Positions 1 through 6,187 of a stretch of DNA of 64,000 bases are shown in pieces. The stretch covers positions 1 through 64,000 of the forward strand of contig NZ_CAMAPC010000007.1 of the NCBI RefSeq assembly GCF_945859825.1. The letters run 5' to 3'. Source of the DNA: Pseudoalteromonas holothuriae. Lineage in GTDB: Bacteria; Pseudomonadota; Gammaproteobacteria; Enterobacterales; Alteromonadaceae. The position numbers and the translations under genes were made by a program. Every line of letters begins with the position of its first letter. The first letter of the stretch is position 1. The notes under the pieces were generated by a model, which was given only the letters and a program-made list of their open reading frames with translations, did no database searches and was not told where the DNA came from.

Positions 1-89
1 ACATCATATAATTTACTTATTTCAGATACGAGAGGCCGAACAAACTCAGCTTTATCTTCCGAAGCATGACTTATAAAAATTTTAATCAT
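1..89 (-). CDS. TIR-domain protein, N-terminal part only (integron cassette gene)
   Basis: The gene starts at ATG 87-89 and runs off the left edge, so only 29 codons are visible. They begin MIKIFISHASEDK and continue AEFVRPLVSEI, the classic first beta strand, SHASEDK loop and first helix of a TIR (TIR_2) domain. An AAGGAG motif lies upstream, with a rather long spacing of about 13 bases to the ATG. Bacterial TIR proteins often degrade NAD or make signalling nucleotides in anti-phage defence (established for the family). A defence role here is inferred from the domain plus the integron setting. The C-terminal partner domain lies outside the window. Confidence 0.75.
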   Translation of the reverse strand, partial: MIKIFISHASEDKAEFVRPLVSEISKLYD

Positions 90-114
90 TGTGAAAGTTC
101 AACTCCTTATGAAT

Positions 115-214
115 GCTAACGCCGTTTTAAGCGGCGAGTAATAGCTTGCTAAAATGTGGAACGAAGTGGAACCTAGCAAGCTATTACGAGTCCGACTTGA
201 AAACCCTTGTTAGC
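115..214 (-). repeat. attC site 1
   Basis: The plus strand starts GCTAAC and ends GTTAGC. The inner arms at about 138-151 and 174-187 are fully complementary around a centre containing GGAACGAAGTGGAAC. The flanks are the same as in the site at 2996-3096, but the inner arms are unrelated in sequence. It closes the cassette carrying 210-743; that gene's TAA lies inside the site. Confidence 0.88.
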
Positions 215-743
215 TAGCCTTACGCATAGCTATTATTTTTTTCGTTTGTACTATACAACTTTCCATAAACTCATTACGGAATGATTCTACATCAGTTTGC
301 AATAGCTCTAACTCCGAATTTTTGATGATAGCTTTATTAAGGGTGCTTTTGTAAGCAAGCCTTATCTCATCTTCTGTACTTTGATCGATTAACTGTTTAT
401 TAAACTTTGCTTTAGTTTTAATTTTGTATATTACATCATTAATTATTTCTTCTTCATTTTTCTTAAAAAGATGCAAATCTATCAAGGCAGTCCACGTCAC
501 CATACAACCAAACTCTGCCTCAATTGTAGTGCTACTTTTGGCTTCACTATCACTCTGAACATTGGCGATAGTACTATTATTTATTATCTTGCCTTGCTTA
601 TTAAGTAAAGTTGATTGATTTAAACGACATGTTTTATTCCAAGATATGCACGAATTACCACATGGCTGTCCCTTCTTACAAACTTTTGCAATAGCGCTTG
701 TCGAAAGCAGAAGAAAAATAAAAGATACAATAACAATCTTCAT
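210..743 (-). CDS. Secreted protein with a KxCGNSCI-type cysteine motif (cassette gene)
   Basis: This is a 177-residue protein of unknown function. The start at ATG 741-743 is preferred over an upstream in-frame codon because it gives a clean signal peptide (MKIVIVSFIFLLLSTSAIA) directly followed by the mature region, and because the upstream extension would run into the neighbouring attC. The mature N-terminus has a cysteine cluster, CKKGQPCGNSCISWNKTC, a motif seen in many small secreted proteobacterial proteins of unknown role. The remainder is rich in charged helix-forming residues and has two more cysteines, one near residue 80 and one near the C-terminus. It is probably periplasmic or secreted. 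The stop codon overlaps attC, as is usual for a cassette. Confidence 0.7.
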   Translation of the reverse strand: MKIVIVSFIFLLLSTSAIAKVCKKGQPCGNSCISWNKTCRLNQSTLLNKQGKIINNSTIANVQSDSEAKSSTTIEAEFGCMVTWTALIDLHLFKKNEEEIINDVIYKIKTKAKFNKQLIDQSTEDEIRLAYKSTLNKAIIKNSELELLQTDVESFRNEFMESCIVQTKKIIAMRKAS

Positions 744-759
744 AGAACCTACTGGGCTA

Positions 760-857
760 GCTAACGCTTCACTAAGAGGCAAAAAATTGTTGGCTAAAAT
801 TAGCGACGAAGGAGCAAAAAGCCAACTGTTTTTTGTCCTTTTGAGTGACTTGTTAGG
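760..857 (-). repeat. attC site 2
   Basis: Plus strand GCTAAC (760-765) to GTTAGG (852-857). The arms TTGTTGGCT and AGCCAACTG flank a centre with AGCGACGAAGGAGC. It is nearly identical to the sites at 1366, 2996 and 3955, the commonest attC family in this array. Confidence 0.88.
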
Positions 858-1356
858 CTGATTTTGGCAGCTGATATATGTCCCTTAATAAACCGTCTGG
901 AAACACTTTCCTATCTACTTTTTTACCACCCAGCTTTTCTACCAGAGAGCGTGCAGCAATATTATCGTCATTCATATAAGTTTCAACAGTTCTCCATTTA
1001 AACTTAATATAAGCATGCTCTATAGCGGCCTTTGACGCTTCAGTAGCCACACCTTTTCCTCGACCTTCTGGCATAACCCACCAAGTAAGCTCTTTTGACC
1101 AATCTTTACCTTTCCAAAAGCCGCAAGTGCCAATAAGACTATCATCAGATTTTTGCTGTATAACCCACACTCCATAACCTAATAAGTACCATGAACCTAT
1201 ATCGGCTTTTAACCTAGTCCAAACTTGTTCAAGACCTATAGGCCCACCATACATTTCTGACGCAATTACATCAGTATAAAATGATTTGTATAGTTCAAAA
1301 CAATCAAGACTTGGTGGTATTAGTCGAAGTTGCTGTGTCTCAATGCTGGGAATCAT
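853..1356 (-). CDS. GNAT-family N-acetyltransferase, RimJ/RimL-like (cassette gene)
   Basis: This 167-residue protein fits one complete GNAT domain of the Acetyltransf_3 (RimJ/RimL) type: an N-terminal TQQLRLIPP strand, the acetyl-CoA pyrophosphate loop PEGRGKGVATEA (about residues 96-107) and the C-terminal AARSLVEKLGG segment typical of the family. It would transfer an acetyl group from acetyl-CoA to an amine. The substrate cannot be read from the sequence; ribosomal protein N-termini, small molecules and antibiotics are all known in the family. No strong Shine-Dalgarno is visible before the ATG, which is common in cassettes. The stop overlaps attC site 2. Confidence 0.85.
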   Translation of the reverse strand: MIPSIETQQLRLIPPSLDCFELYKSFYTDVIASEMYGGPIGLEQVWTRLKADIGSWYLLGYGVWVIQQKSDDSLIGTCGFWKGKDWSKELTWWVMPEGRGKGVATEASKAAIEHAYIKFKWRTVETYMNDDNIAARSLVEKLGGKKVDRKVFPDGLLRDIYQLPKSA

Positions 1357-1365
1357 ATTGTTTCA

Positions 1366-1464
1366 GCCTAACGCCTTGCTAAGAGGCAAAAAATTGTTGG
1401 CTAAAATTAGCGACGAAGGAGCAAAAGCCAACTGTTTTTTGTCCTTTTAAGCAACTTGTTATAC
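1366..1464 (-). repeat. attC site 3
   Basis: Plus strand GCCTAAC (1366-1372) to GTTATAC (1458-1464), with the same TTGTTGGCT / AGCCAACTG arms as site 2. It terminates the cassette carrying 1469-1894. Confidence 0.88.
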
Positions 1465-1468
1465 GTTT

Positions 1469-1894
1469 TTACTCAATACTCAGAATCACTTCTTCTCTGG
1501 AATTCTCATGAGTTAATACAACGCTACTTTTAATTGATTTATTTAACCATGATAAGAAGTTAAATAAAACAACAAAGTCAGTTTTAGAATTTATATCTTT
1601 GGGATCTATATCAAATTCGATTTCATAACTTTTGAAAAAGTGGCAATTAACTAGTAGTTCACCGACCTGAACAGAAAGTAGAGTTGGGGCATCATTTTGT
1701 AATTTCCAGATTGAATCAATAGAGTCAGGCAAAGTAGCAATGTTGCCGCCGTGCGTAAAAGCATGAGAATACTCTGCCGATTGTAAGGCAGCAAAGAATA
1801 GCTCCCATGAATCTCGTGATTCTGAAGTGACGATGATGTCTCTAAGTGAGTCATCTTGTTCGAAGTGTGATTTTAGATTATTCCATCTATCCAT
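1469..1894 (-). CDS. Hypothetical protein (cassette gene)
   Basis: A 141-residue acidic protein filling its cassette from just after one recombination site to just before the next. No signal peptide, membrane segment or known motif is recognised. It has a soluble alpha/beta look, with helices near the N-terminus (MDRWNNLKSHFEQ) and a hydrophobic strand FVVLFNFLSWL near residue 107-117. The ATG (1892-1894) lacks a clear ribosome binding site. The cassette context is the main argument that it is a real gene. A 67-codon reading frame in another frame of the same strand is treated as a shadow. Confidence 0.6.
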   Translation of the reverse strand: MDRWNNLKSHFEQDDSLRDIIVTSESRDSWELFFAALQSAEYSHAFTHGGNIATLPDSIDSIWKLQNDAPTLLSVQVGELLVNCHFFKSYEIEFDIDPKDINSKTDFVVLFNFLSWLNKSIKSSVVLTHENSREEVILSIE

Positions 1895-1901
1895 GAGAAA
1901 C

Positions 1902-2006
1902 GTATAACGCTAAGCTAACGGGCACAAATGCAGCGGTACTATTGCGAAGCACCGCTGCATTTGTGTCCCAGTGACCGAAGGGAACGTGTTAAGCGCCTTG
2001 TTAGAG
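1902..2006 (-). repeat. attC site 4
   Basis: Plus strand TATAAC... (about 1902) to GTTAGAG (2000-2006). The inner arms GGGCACAAATGCAGCGGT and ACCGCTGCATTTGTGTCC form an 18-bp stem with one G-T type mismatch. The centre is short (ACTATTGCGAAGC). The arm sequence is unlike the majority family but its position is the same. Confidence 0.86.
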
Positions 2007-2007
2007 T

Positions 2008-2445
2008 TCATAGCTTAATAAGGGCGATCATGTCTTCGCCACCCTCGTCCATGCCGACTTCTTTGAAACCAAAACTAGCATAAAAATCTTTTGCCACTGG
2101 GTTTTTGGGGTTGTAACAGATTTCGATTTCTTTGATTGCGGGATACGCCGCAATTTCTTCTAATGCCATCTTTAACGCTTCCCTTCCAATACCCTTTTTC
2201 TGGTGGTTTTGGTCCACCATGAAACGCCAGATTGAAATTTTTGATTCAGTTTCTAAAACCCACATCAGAAAGCCAATAGGCTGACCGTTTTCATAAATGG
2301 CTTTGCATGTATGCCCTGAGTTGTAATGCGCCTCTACAAGAGACCACATATTGCAGGCGACATATTCTTCTTGCTCTTTTGTGACATCCAAATCACAAAC
2401 AGCTTCATAATTTGATTTATCAATTTCTTCCAATGAAATTTTCAT
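2008..2445 (-). CDS. GNAT-family N-acetyltransferase, diamine/spermidine acetyltransferase-like (cassette gene)
   Basis: This is a 145-residue single-domain GNAT protein. The acetyl-CoA loop reads QNHQKKGIGREAL (about residues 79-91) and is followed by the late motif NPVAKDFYASFGF typical of the SpeG/BltD/PaiA branch, which acetylates polyamines or related small amines (known for the family). The start codon is supported by AGGAG four bases upstream. The stop lies immediately beside attC site 4. Which amine is modified is not visible. Two acetyltransferases in nine cassettes fits the frequent carriage of this family in integrons. Confidence 0.85.
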   Translation of the reverse strand: MKISLEEIDKSNYEAVCDLDVTKEQEEYVACNMWSLVEAHYNSGHTCKAIYENGQPIGFLMWVLETESKISIWRFMVDQNHQKKGIGREALKMALEEIAAYPAIKEIEICYNPKNPVAKDFYASFGFKEVGMDEGGEDMIALIKL

Positions 2446-2458
2446 GTTTCTCCTGAAC

Positions 2459-2556
2459 TCTAACGCCGCACTAAGCGGACTAAAATTGTGGGTTAAAATG
2501 TGTAGCGAAGCGAAACGTAACCCACTGTTTTAGTTCCGTTTAAGTGCCTTGTTAGC
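2459..2556 (-). repeat. attC site 5
   Basis: Plus strand TCTAAC (from about 2459) to GTTAGC (2551-2556). The arms around ATTGTGGGTTA and TAACCCACTGTTTTAG pair over a centre of AATGTGTAGCGAAGCG. The arm sequence again differs from the majority family while pairing is kept. Confidence 0.86.
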
Positions 2557-2570
2557 TTTAATTTTTCGGG

Positions 2571-2966
2571 TTACTTAAAGGCCCATTTTATTTTTATAAA
2601 AACTTTTTCAAAGAAAAGACCCATTAATGAAGCAGGTATTGTAACCAACAGACCGAAAACCAATACCATCCAAAAACCCTCTAAGTACGACTGATAGTCG
2701 AGCAATAAAACGACAAAAAAGTAATTCAAAACACCACACAATGCAGAAAGGATGGTTACAAATATTCTTCTGCCACTCGTAGTGACCTGCCAGCCAGACA
2801 AACTGATACCTTTTAAGTCGTTGAAAAATGCTTTAGCTGATAGACCTGAAGAGAAGAAAGCTACCATCAAAGTACCTAAAACCAAGTATGTTTCACTTAC
2901 TTGATTGAGTGAAAATACTAAAGAGATGAATACGACAAAAGCTACTGTAATAAAGAGAAATCTCAT
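2571..2966 (-). CDS. Small polytopic membrane protein (cassette gene)
   Basis: A 131-residue hydrophobic protein with about four predicted membrane segments: roughly residues 3-20, 26-46, 67-89 and 97-119. Short basic loops lie between them, including TTSGRRIF before the third segment and IKIKWAFK at the C-terminus. No conserved functional motif is recognised. It probably sits in the inner membrane. The ATG has only a weak upstream AGG. The stop lies 14 bases from attC site 5. Confidence 0.65.
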   Translation of the reverse strand: MRFLFITVAFVVFISLVFSLNQVSETYLVLGTLMVAFFSSGLSAKAFFNDLKGISLSGWQVTTSGRRIFVTILSALCGVLNYFFVVLLLDYQSYLEGFWMVLVFGLLVTIPASLMGLFFEKVFIKIKWAFK

Positions 2967-2995
2967 ACACCTATCTCAAGTTGTGACAAATGAAA

Positions 2996-3096
2996 GCTAA
3001 CGCCGTTTTAAGCGGCAAAAAATTGTTGGCTAAAATAAGCGAGGTACGAGCAAAAAGCCAACTGTTTTTTGTCCGACTTGAAAACCCTTGTTAGGC
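2996..3096 (-). repeat. attC site 6
   Basis: Plus strand GCTAAC (2996-3001) to GTTAGGC (3090-3096). It has majority-family inner arms (TTGTTGGCT / AGCCAACTG) and the outer flanks of site 1 (GCCGTTTTAAGCGGC on the left, GTCCGACTTGAAAACCCTT on the right). Confidence 0.88.
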
Positions 3097-3101
3097 ATAC
3101 A

Positions 3102-3566
3102 TTAACCGTGGTGTCGGCGGATATGCTTTACTAAACCTGATTCGTTAAACTCTAATGAAACAATATTAGTTTTACTATATTCAATGGTTTTATCTAAATG
3201 TGCAGGCTTAACTTTACCCATTTCAGTCATTTTTATAAAAACAACATTAGCACCTACCATAATTTCGTTTATCTCAATATTGCTGTTTATAACTTCATCT
3301 TTTAGTTTACCAACCATATCTGAACGGAGTTTCGATTTATCAGTATACGTAAACTTGAATTTGACATGTTCATCGATGAAGTTATCAGATAATAGCGATA
3401 TATAATGATCTATTTCTTTAGTGGTTGTATTTGGTTGTTGGCGAGCATTTTTGGCTGATACAAATGCCTTTGCTTTCTCGATTAATTGATCTGCCGTGAA
3501 CTTTTCATTTGCAGAACTTGAAAAAGATAAAATAAGGGATATGAATACTAAAGTTAATTTTTTCAC
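3102..3566 (-). CDS. Secreted NTF2/SnoaL-fold-like protein (cassette gene)
   Basis: A 154-residue protein starting at GTG (3564-3566), with AAGGAG six bases upstream, a convincing start. The first 19 residues (MKKLTLVFISLILSFSSSA) are a signal peptide. The mature part begins with a helix containing ADQLIEKAKAFV, then IDHYISLLSDNFIDEHVKF, and ends in beta strands (VVFIKMTEMGKV, TNIVSLEFNESGLVKHI). This order resembles SnoaL/NTF2-like cone domains, which bind small ligands or act as accessory subunits. That assignment is by fold pattern only and is tentative. It is most likely periplasmic. Confidence 0.65.
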   Translation of the reverse strand: MKKLTLVFISLILSFSSSANEKFTADQLIEKAKAFVSAKNARQQPNTTTKEIDHYISLLSDNFIDEHVKFKFTYTDKSKLRSDMVGKLKDEVINSNIEINEIMVGANVVFIKMTEMGKVKPAHLDKTIEYSKTNIVSLEFNESGLVKHIRRHHG

Positions 3567-3582
3567 TGAACTCTCCTTGTAT

Positions 3583-3695
3583 GCCTAACGCTTTGCTAAG
3601 GGGCAATTGACTGTTGGCTATACTTGCGCGAAGCGCCAAGCCAACTGTTAATTGTCCCAGTGAGTTTACGAACGAACTTGAGCAACTTGTTATAA
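3583..3695 (-). repeat. attC site 7
   Basis: Plus strand GCCTAAC (3583-3589) to GTTATAA (3689-3695), the longest site of the array. The arms CAATTGACTGTTGGCT and AGCCAACTGTTAATTG pair around ATACTTGCGCGAAGCGCC, whose GCGC...GCGC portion can add an extra apical stem. Confidence 0.86.
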
Positions 3696-3941
3696 GCCAT
3701 CTTTAGCACCATGCGTAAACAGTAAAAATTTTGGGGCATACCCCGTAAATACAACATGCCCTGAGATATATGACATACCAAACGTCACGATACCTAAAAG
3801 CCAAATAATATGATCATATGGTTCTGTGAACGCAAAAGTAACCGTAGCTAAAAGAGCAAAAAATGAAAGGACAAAGATGAACCCAGCAAGCACTCTAAAC
3901 GGTGTTCTAACTTTAGCTAATTGCTCCCTCGATATACTCAT
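3690..3941 (-). CDS. Small membrane protein (cassette gene)
   Basis: An 83-residue protein. The ATG at 3939-3941 is chosen because AAGGAAG precedes it and the longer upstream reading frame would cross attC site 8. After a basic N-terminus (MSISREQLAKVRTPFR) come two hydrophobic segments, about residues 17-36 (VLAGFIFVLSFFALLATVTF) and 44-63, giving a small two-pass membrane protein. No known domain is seen. The stop codon overlaps the recombination core of attC site 7. Confidence 0.65.
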   Translation of the reverse strand: MSISREQLAKVRTPFRVLAGFIFVLSFFALLATVTFAFTEPYDHIIWLLGIVTFGMSYISGHVVFTGYAPKFLLFTHGAKDGL

Positions 3942-3954
3942 ATCTTCCTTTGGC

Positions 3955-4054
3955 TTATAACGCTTTGCTAAGCGGCAATAAAATTGTTGGCTAAAATTAG
4001 CGAGGAACGAGCAAAAGCCAACTGTTTTTTGTCCGTTTAAGCAACTTGTTATAT
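3955..4054 (-). repeat. attC site 8
   Basis: Plus strand TTATAAC (3955-3961) to GTTATAT (4048-4054), majority-family arms (TTGTTGGCT / AGCCAACTG). It is the site nearest the integrase end and belongs to the first cassette. Confidence 0.88.
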
Positions 4055-4411
4055 GCAATTTTTGTAAGCAACTATTTGATATCTAGTAAACTTACCATTT
4101 TTATAAACACGACTAAAACAATATTTATTGTTTACTGCCATTTCAGTGTTTACTTGAATCTCTGTAAACTCACCAGATGGCAATTTAAATTTAGCAAGAT
4201 CATAATGCGGATACTTACCTGCTTTACGAATATTTATGGGTTCGATTGCAAGAGGCGTTTTAAACTCAAATATATCTGTTGAATTATAAAAATCCGATTT
4301 AATAAATAACCATAAAAGAAAAAACAGCGCAGAGATAATAACTAGAGTTAACACAGCCAACTTTAGTTTTATCTTAGGTTTAATTCTGACTCGATAGTTT
4401 TGATTTCGCAT
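4049..4411 (-). CDS. Single-pass membrane protein, first cassette of the array
   Basis: A 120-residue protein. The ATG (4409-4411) lies two bases inside the cassette, immediately after the recombination core, and has no Shine-Dalgarno of its own; an upstream in-frame start would lie outside the cassette. A basic N-terminus (MRNQNYRVRIKPKIKLK) precedes one membrane segment, about residues 19-36 (AVLTLVIISALFFLLWLF), and a soluble domain of about 85 residues with two cysteines, one in NKYCFSRV and one at the C-terminus (YKNCI). It is probably periplasmic-facing and anchored in the inner membrane. No family is recognised. Confidence 0.65.
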   Translation of the reverse strand: MRNQNYRVRIKPKIKLKLAVLTLVIISALFFLLWLFIKSDFYNSTDIFEFKTPLAIEPINIRKAGKYPHYDLAKFKLPSGEFTEIQVNTEMAVNNKYCFSRVYKNGKFTRYQIVAYKNCI

Positions 4412-4412
4412 T

Positions 4413-4421
4413 GCATATAAC
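4413..4421 (-). other. Candidate attI/first-cassette junction, with the leader region to 4746
   Basis: The minus strand reads GTTATATGC, the same type of core as in attC site 8, but no second core or palindrome follows. This is the expected structure where the first cassette joins attI. The 325 bases between here and the integrase start at 4747 hold no other gene. They should contain attI and the cassette promoter Pc, but neither can be delimited by eye. Bases 4870-4995 likewise hold no recognisable gene. Confidence 0.55.
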
Positions 4422-4716
4422 AGTATATTAGCGTGAAATCGCGTTAATGTTCTACACACTAAGCTGTTCTTTCGCCAATATCATAATTTAATTGGTATAA
4501 ATATTAGCATGTTAGCGTTGGTTTTGTCCTCAAAAAATTAACAACCCACTCGGATAAAAACGAGAATCTACTTAAACGAGAATAAGCAAATTTACCTAAT
4601 AAAATTAAACTTCAATATAATCAAGTAAATAGATAAGTTTCTGGGGCTTTAGGCGAACAACAGGAACAAACATTAACGGGGCCGCTAGTTGCAAAATTTG
4701 GTGCCTTAAATTATAC

Positions 4717-4732
4717 CTGTACAAAACCACAG
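4717..4732 (+). promoter_or_regulatory. LexA (SOS) box in front of intI, with overlapping -10
   Basis: CTGT, eight bases, ACAG fits the LexA consensus CTGT-N8-ACAG exactly. It sits 14 bases before the ATG of the integrase remnant and directly after TTATAC (4711-4716), a plausible -10 element. SOS control of integron integrase promoters by LexA at this location is established knowledge for several integrons. Confidence 0.75.
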
Positions 4733-4746
4733 TAAATGCATTTACT

Positions 4747-4869
4747 ATGAACAAGTCACCTTTTTTGGAGTCTGTGCGTGTTGAGCTTAGAACTCGTCGC
4801 TATAGTTTTAAAACTGTAGGGCAGTCGCTTATAAAAAGGTGCAATGCTCTCCTGCAACGTGTCAGTTGA
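4747..4869 (+). pseudogene. intI: Integron integrase IntI, N-terminal fragment only
   Basis: ATG 4747 opens a 40-codon frame whose first 23 residues (MNKSPFLESVRVELRTRRYS plus FKT) match the start of integron tyrosine recombinases, which typically read KSPFLESVR...LRxRxYSxxT. From about 4816 the sequence leaves the family, where a conserved EQTYLxWIxxFI would be expected, and a TGA follows at 4867-4869. None of the core-binding, additional or catalytic (R-H-R-Y) segments is found before the next gene at 5042. It is therefore a truncated, inactive remnant, divergent from the cassettes as in intact integrons. Confidence 0.82.
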
Positions 4870-4996
4870 GCTTTTAAGTCACCTTGTTAATCAACAAAAT
4901 AGGGGGCAAGCTACACAAGCGCATGTATTATTAAATACGCTTTATTAAACGCGATTGAGTTTGAATTTAAACTTTAATAAAGAGTCACAAGGCTAA

Positions 4997-5030
4997 AAAA
5001 GCCACCTGTATTATCAATTAGGTGGCTTTT
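4997..5030 (-). terminator. Rho-independent terminator, end of the exporter/SPFH operon
   Basis: Stem GCCACCT / AGGTGGC with a 12-base loop, flanked by A-run and T-run on both sides, so it can work in both directions. It lies 12 bases beyond the stop codon of the SPFH gene. Confidence 0.85.
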
Positions 5031-5041
5031 CCATAACCAGC

Positions 5042-6187
5042 TTATTTTGGCTGGCTTACGTCTTCAAGCTTTACATGTGCGCTTGCCGTTGGACTTCGGT
5101 ACAGGGCTTCTTTAGACGTTGCTTTAACACTAGTTTTTATCTCATTATTTGAATGTGATACTTCTGATGAAATAGCGGGTGCTGCAGTCGGCCCCAAACT
5201 ATTTTCCGTATTAAGAATGAGTGGTAGGCCATCTTTTCCACCACCAATCACGACAATTTTACTATTGTTTGATTTTGCAAGTTCTATGGTGGCCTCTATG
5301 CCTCGCCACCTTAAGTAAGTCTCAGAGATACCGCCACTAACCGTTTTTTGAAATGCAGCGATACCTTTTGCTTCAGTTTCTTTACGCATAGCTTCTTTTT
5401 CGGCAACTTCTAAGCGCATATCATACTCTTGCTGTAAGTAATGCTGGTTTACCTTTGAAATAATCGCATTGTGAACTTTCTCTGGCACATCCACTTTACG
5501 AATCAAAACATCGTCTAAGTTAACCAATGCATGACCATCCATAATACCACCAGCCTCTTTCAATATGGTTTGCTCTTGGAGCTTTAACTCTGCAAGTACT
5601 TTTTCAAGCAATTGCGCTTGCACATCCATACGTTGAGAGCCATAGACTTCTTCGGCTGTGTAATTAGAAATTATCACGCGCACAGCAGAGCTCACCTCGG
5701 GGATCACCATTTCATTGACATAATCTTTGCCAACCAGTTGGTGTAAAAATGGTACATGCTTGACAACCGGCCGGTATCGTACGGTAATATCTAATGAGAC
5801 TCTAAGCCCTTGATTAGTAATAGCATGCACTTCTCTGTGTGCAGTTTGAAAACGACTAGAATAAATAGTCAGTTTATCCCATGGCATCACTAACACAGTC
5901 CCTTCGGTAAAAGGCTTATCTAAGTAGGTACCGCCCCCAAGCCGCTTCCATAATACCCCTACTTCACCGGAGTCTATCTTAATAAATACCATGGGCACTA
6001 ACGCGATAATTAAAAATAGCAAGATCAGTAAGGTTAAACCGGCCCTAAAGCGCCAAGATAAAATACGATTGCGCAACTTAGGGTAATAGCGCTTTAAAAC
6101 CCGCATTATCAAATTAGAAATGACTATCAATACACATAATGCGGCTAAAATGTATAAGCCTATACCTGGTGGGATTACAATGTTCAT
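5042..6187 (-). CDS. SPFH/band-7 (prohibitin-like) membrane protein
   Basis: A 381-residue protein with two N-terminal membrane segments (about residues 8-28 and 49-70). An SPFH domain runs from roughly 70 to 260 (IDSGEVGVLWKRLGGG, then the strand pattern LRVSLDITVRYRP and YTAEEVYGSQR). A charged coiled-coil follows around 240-285 (YDMRLEVAEKEAMRKETEAKG), then a polar tail. SPFH proteins form large oligomeric cages or scaffolds in membranes. The ATG overlaps the TGA of the exporter gene (ATGA), so the two are translationally coupled. A role in organising or protecting the membrane during lipopeptide export is inferred from this coupling, not shown. A strong terminator follows. Confidence 0.85.
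   Translation of the reverse strand: MNIVIPPGIGLYILAALCVLIVISNLIMRVLKRYYPKLRNRILSWRFRAGLTLLILLFLIIALVPMVFIKIDSGEVGVLWKRLGGGTYLDKPFTEGTVLVMPWDKLTIYSSRFQTAHREVHAITNQGLRVSLDITVRYRPVVKHVPFLHQLVGKDYVNEMVIPEVSSAVRVIISNYTAEEVYGSQRMDVQAQLLEKVLAELKLQEQTILKEAGGIMDGHALVNLDDVLIRKVDVPEKVHNAIISKVNQHYLQQEYDMRLEVAEKEAMRKETEAKGIAAFQKTVSGGISETYLRWRGIEATIELAKSNNSKIVVIGGGKDGLPLILNTENSLGPTAAPAISSEVSHSNNEIKTSVKATSKEALYRSPTASAHVKLEDVSQPK

Larger units (their letters stand above)
1..4869. mobile_element. 5' end of a chromosomal integron: nine cassettes, attI side and intI remnant
   Basis: Short minus-strand genes, each with a stop codon at or inside a palindromic site of about 100 bp, repeat from position 1 to about 4420. 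Each site begins with a YTAAC-type core, ends with GTTAg/GTTAt on the plus strand, and has long complementary arms around an unpaired centre. This is the layout of attC sites and gene cassettes. A divergent integrase start codon at 4747 marks the attI end. The array continues beyond the left edge, so its total size is unknown. Few cassettes carry their own promoter, so most expression probably depends on a Pc promoter near attI, which was not pinned down. Confidence 0.9.

Noticed and set aside
646..861. A 71-codon plus-strand reading frame across the first cassettes
   Set aside because: It lies antisense to the secreted-protein gene and runs through an attC site, with no ribosome binding site.
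3596..3781. A 61-codon minus-strand frame near 3.7 kb
   Set aside because: It overlaps attC site 7 and the better supported 83-residue gene in another frame.
1..4420. The repeated palindromes as a CRISPR array
   Set aside because: Units are about 100 bp, imperfect, and separated by complete genes; they have attC cores and no short spacers.
4870..4995. Search for the missing C-terminal half of intI downstream of the fragment
   Set aside because: No frame shows the catalytic R-H-R-Y segments or the usual IYTHVL ending; the region is too short to hold them.
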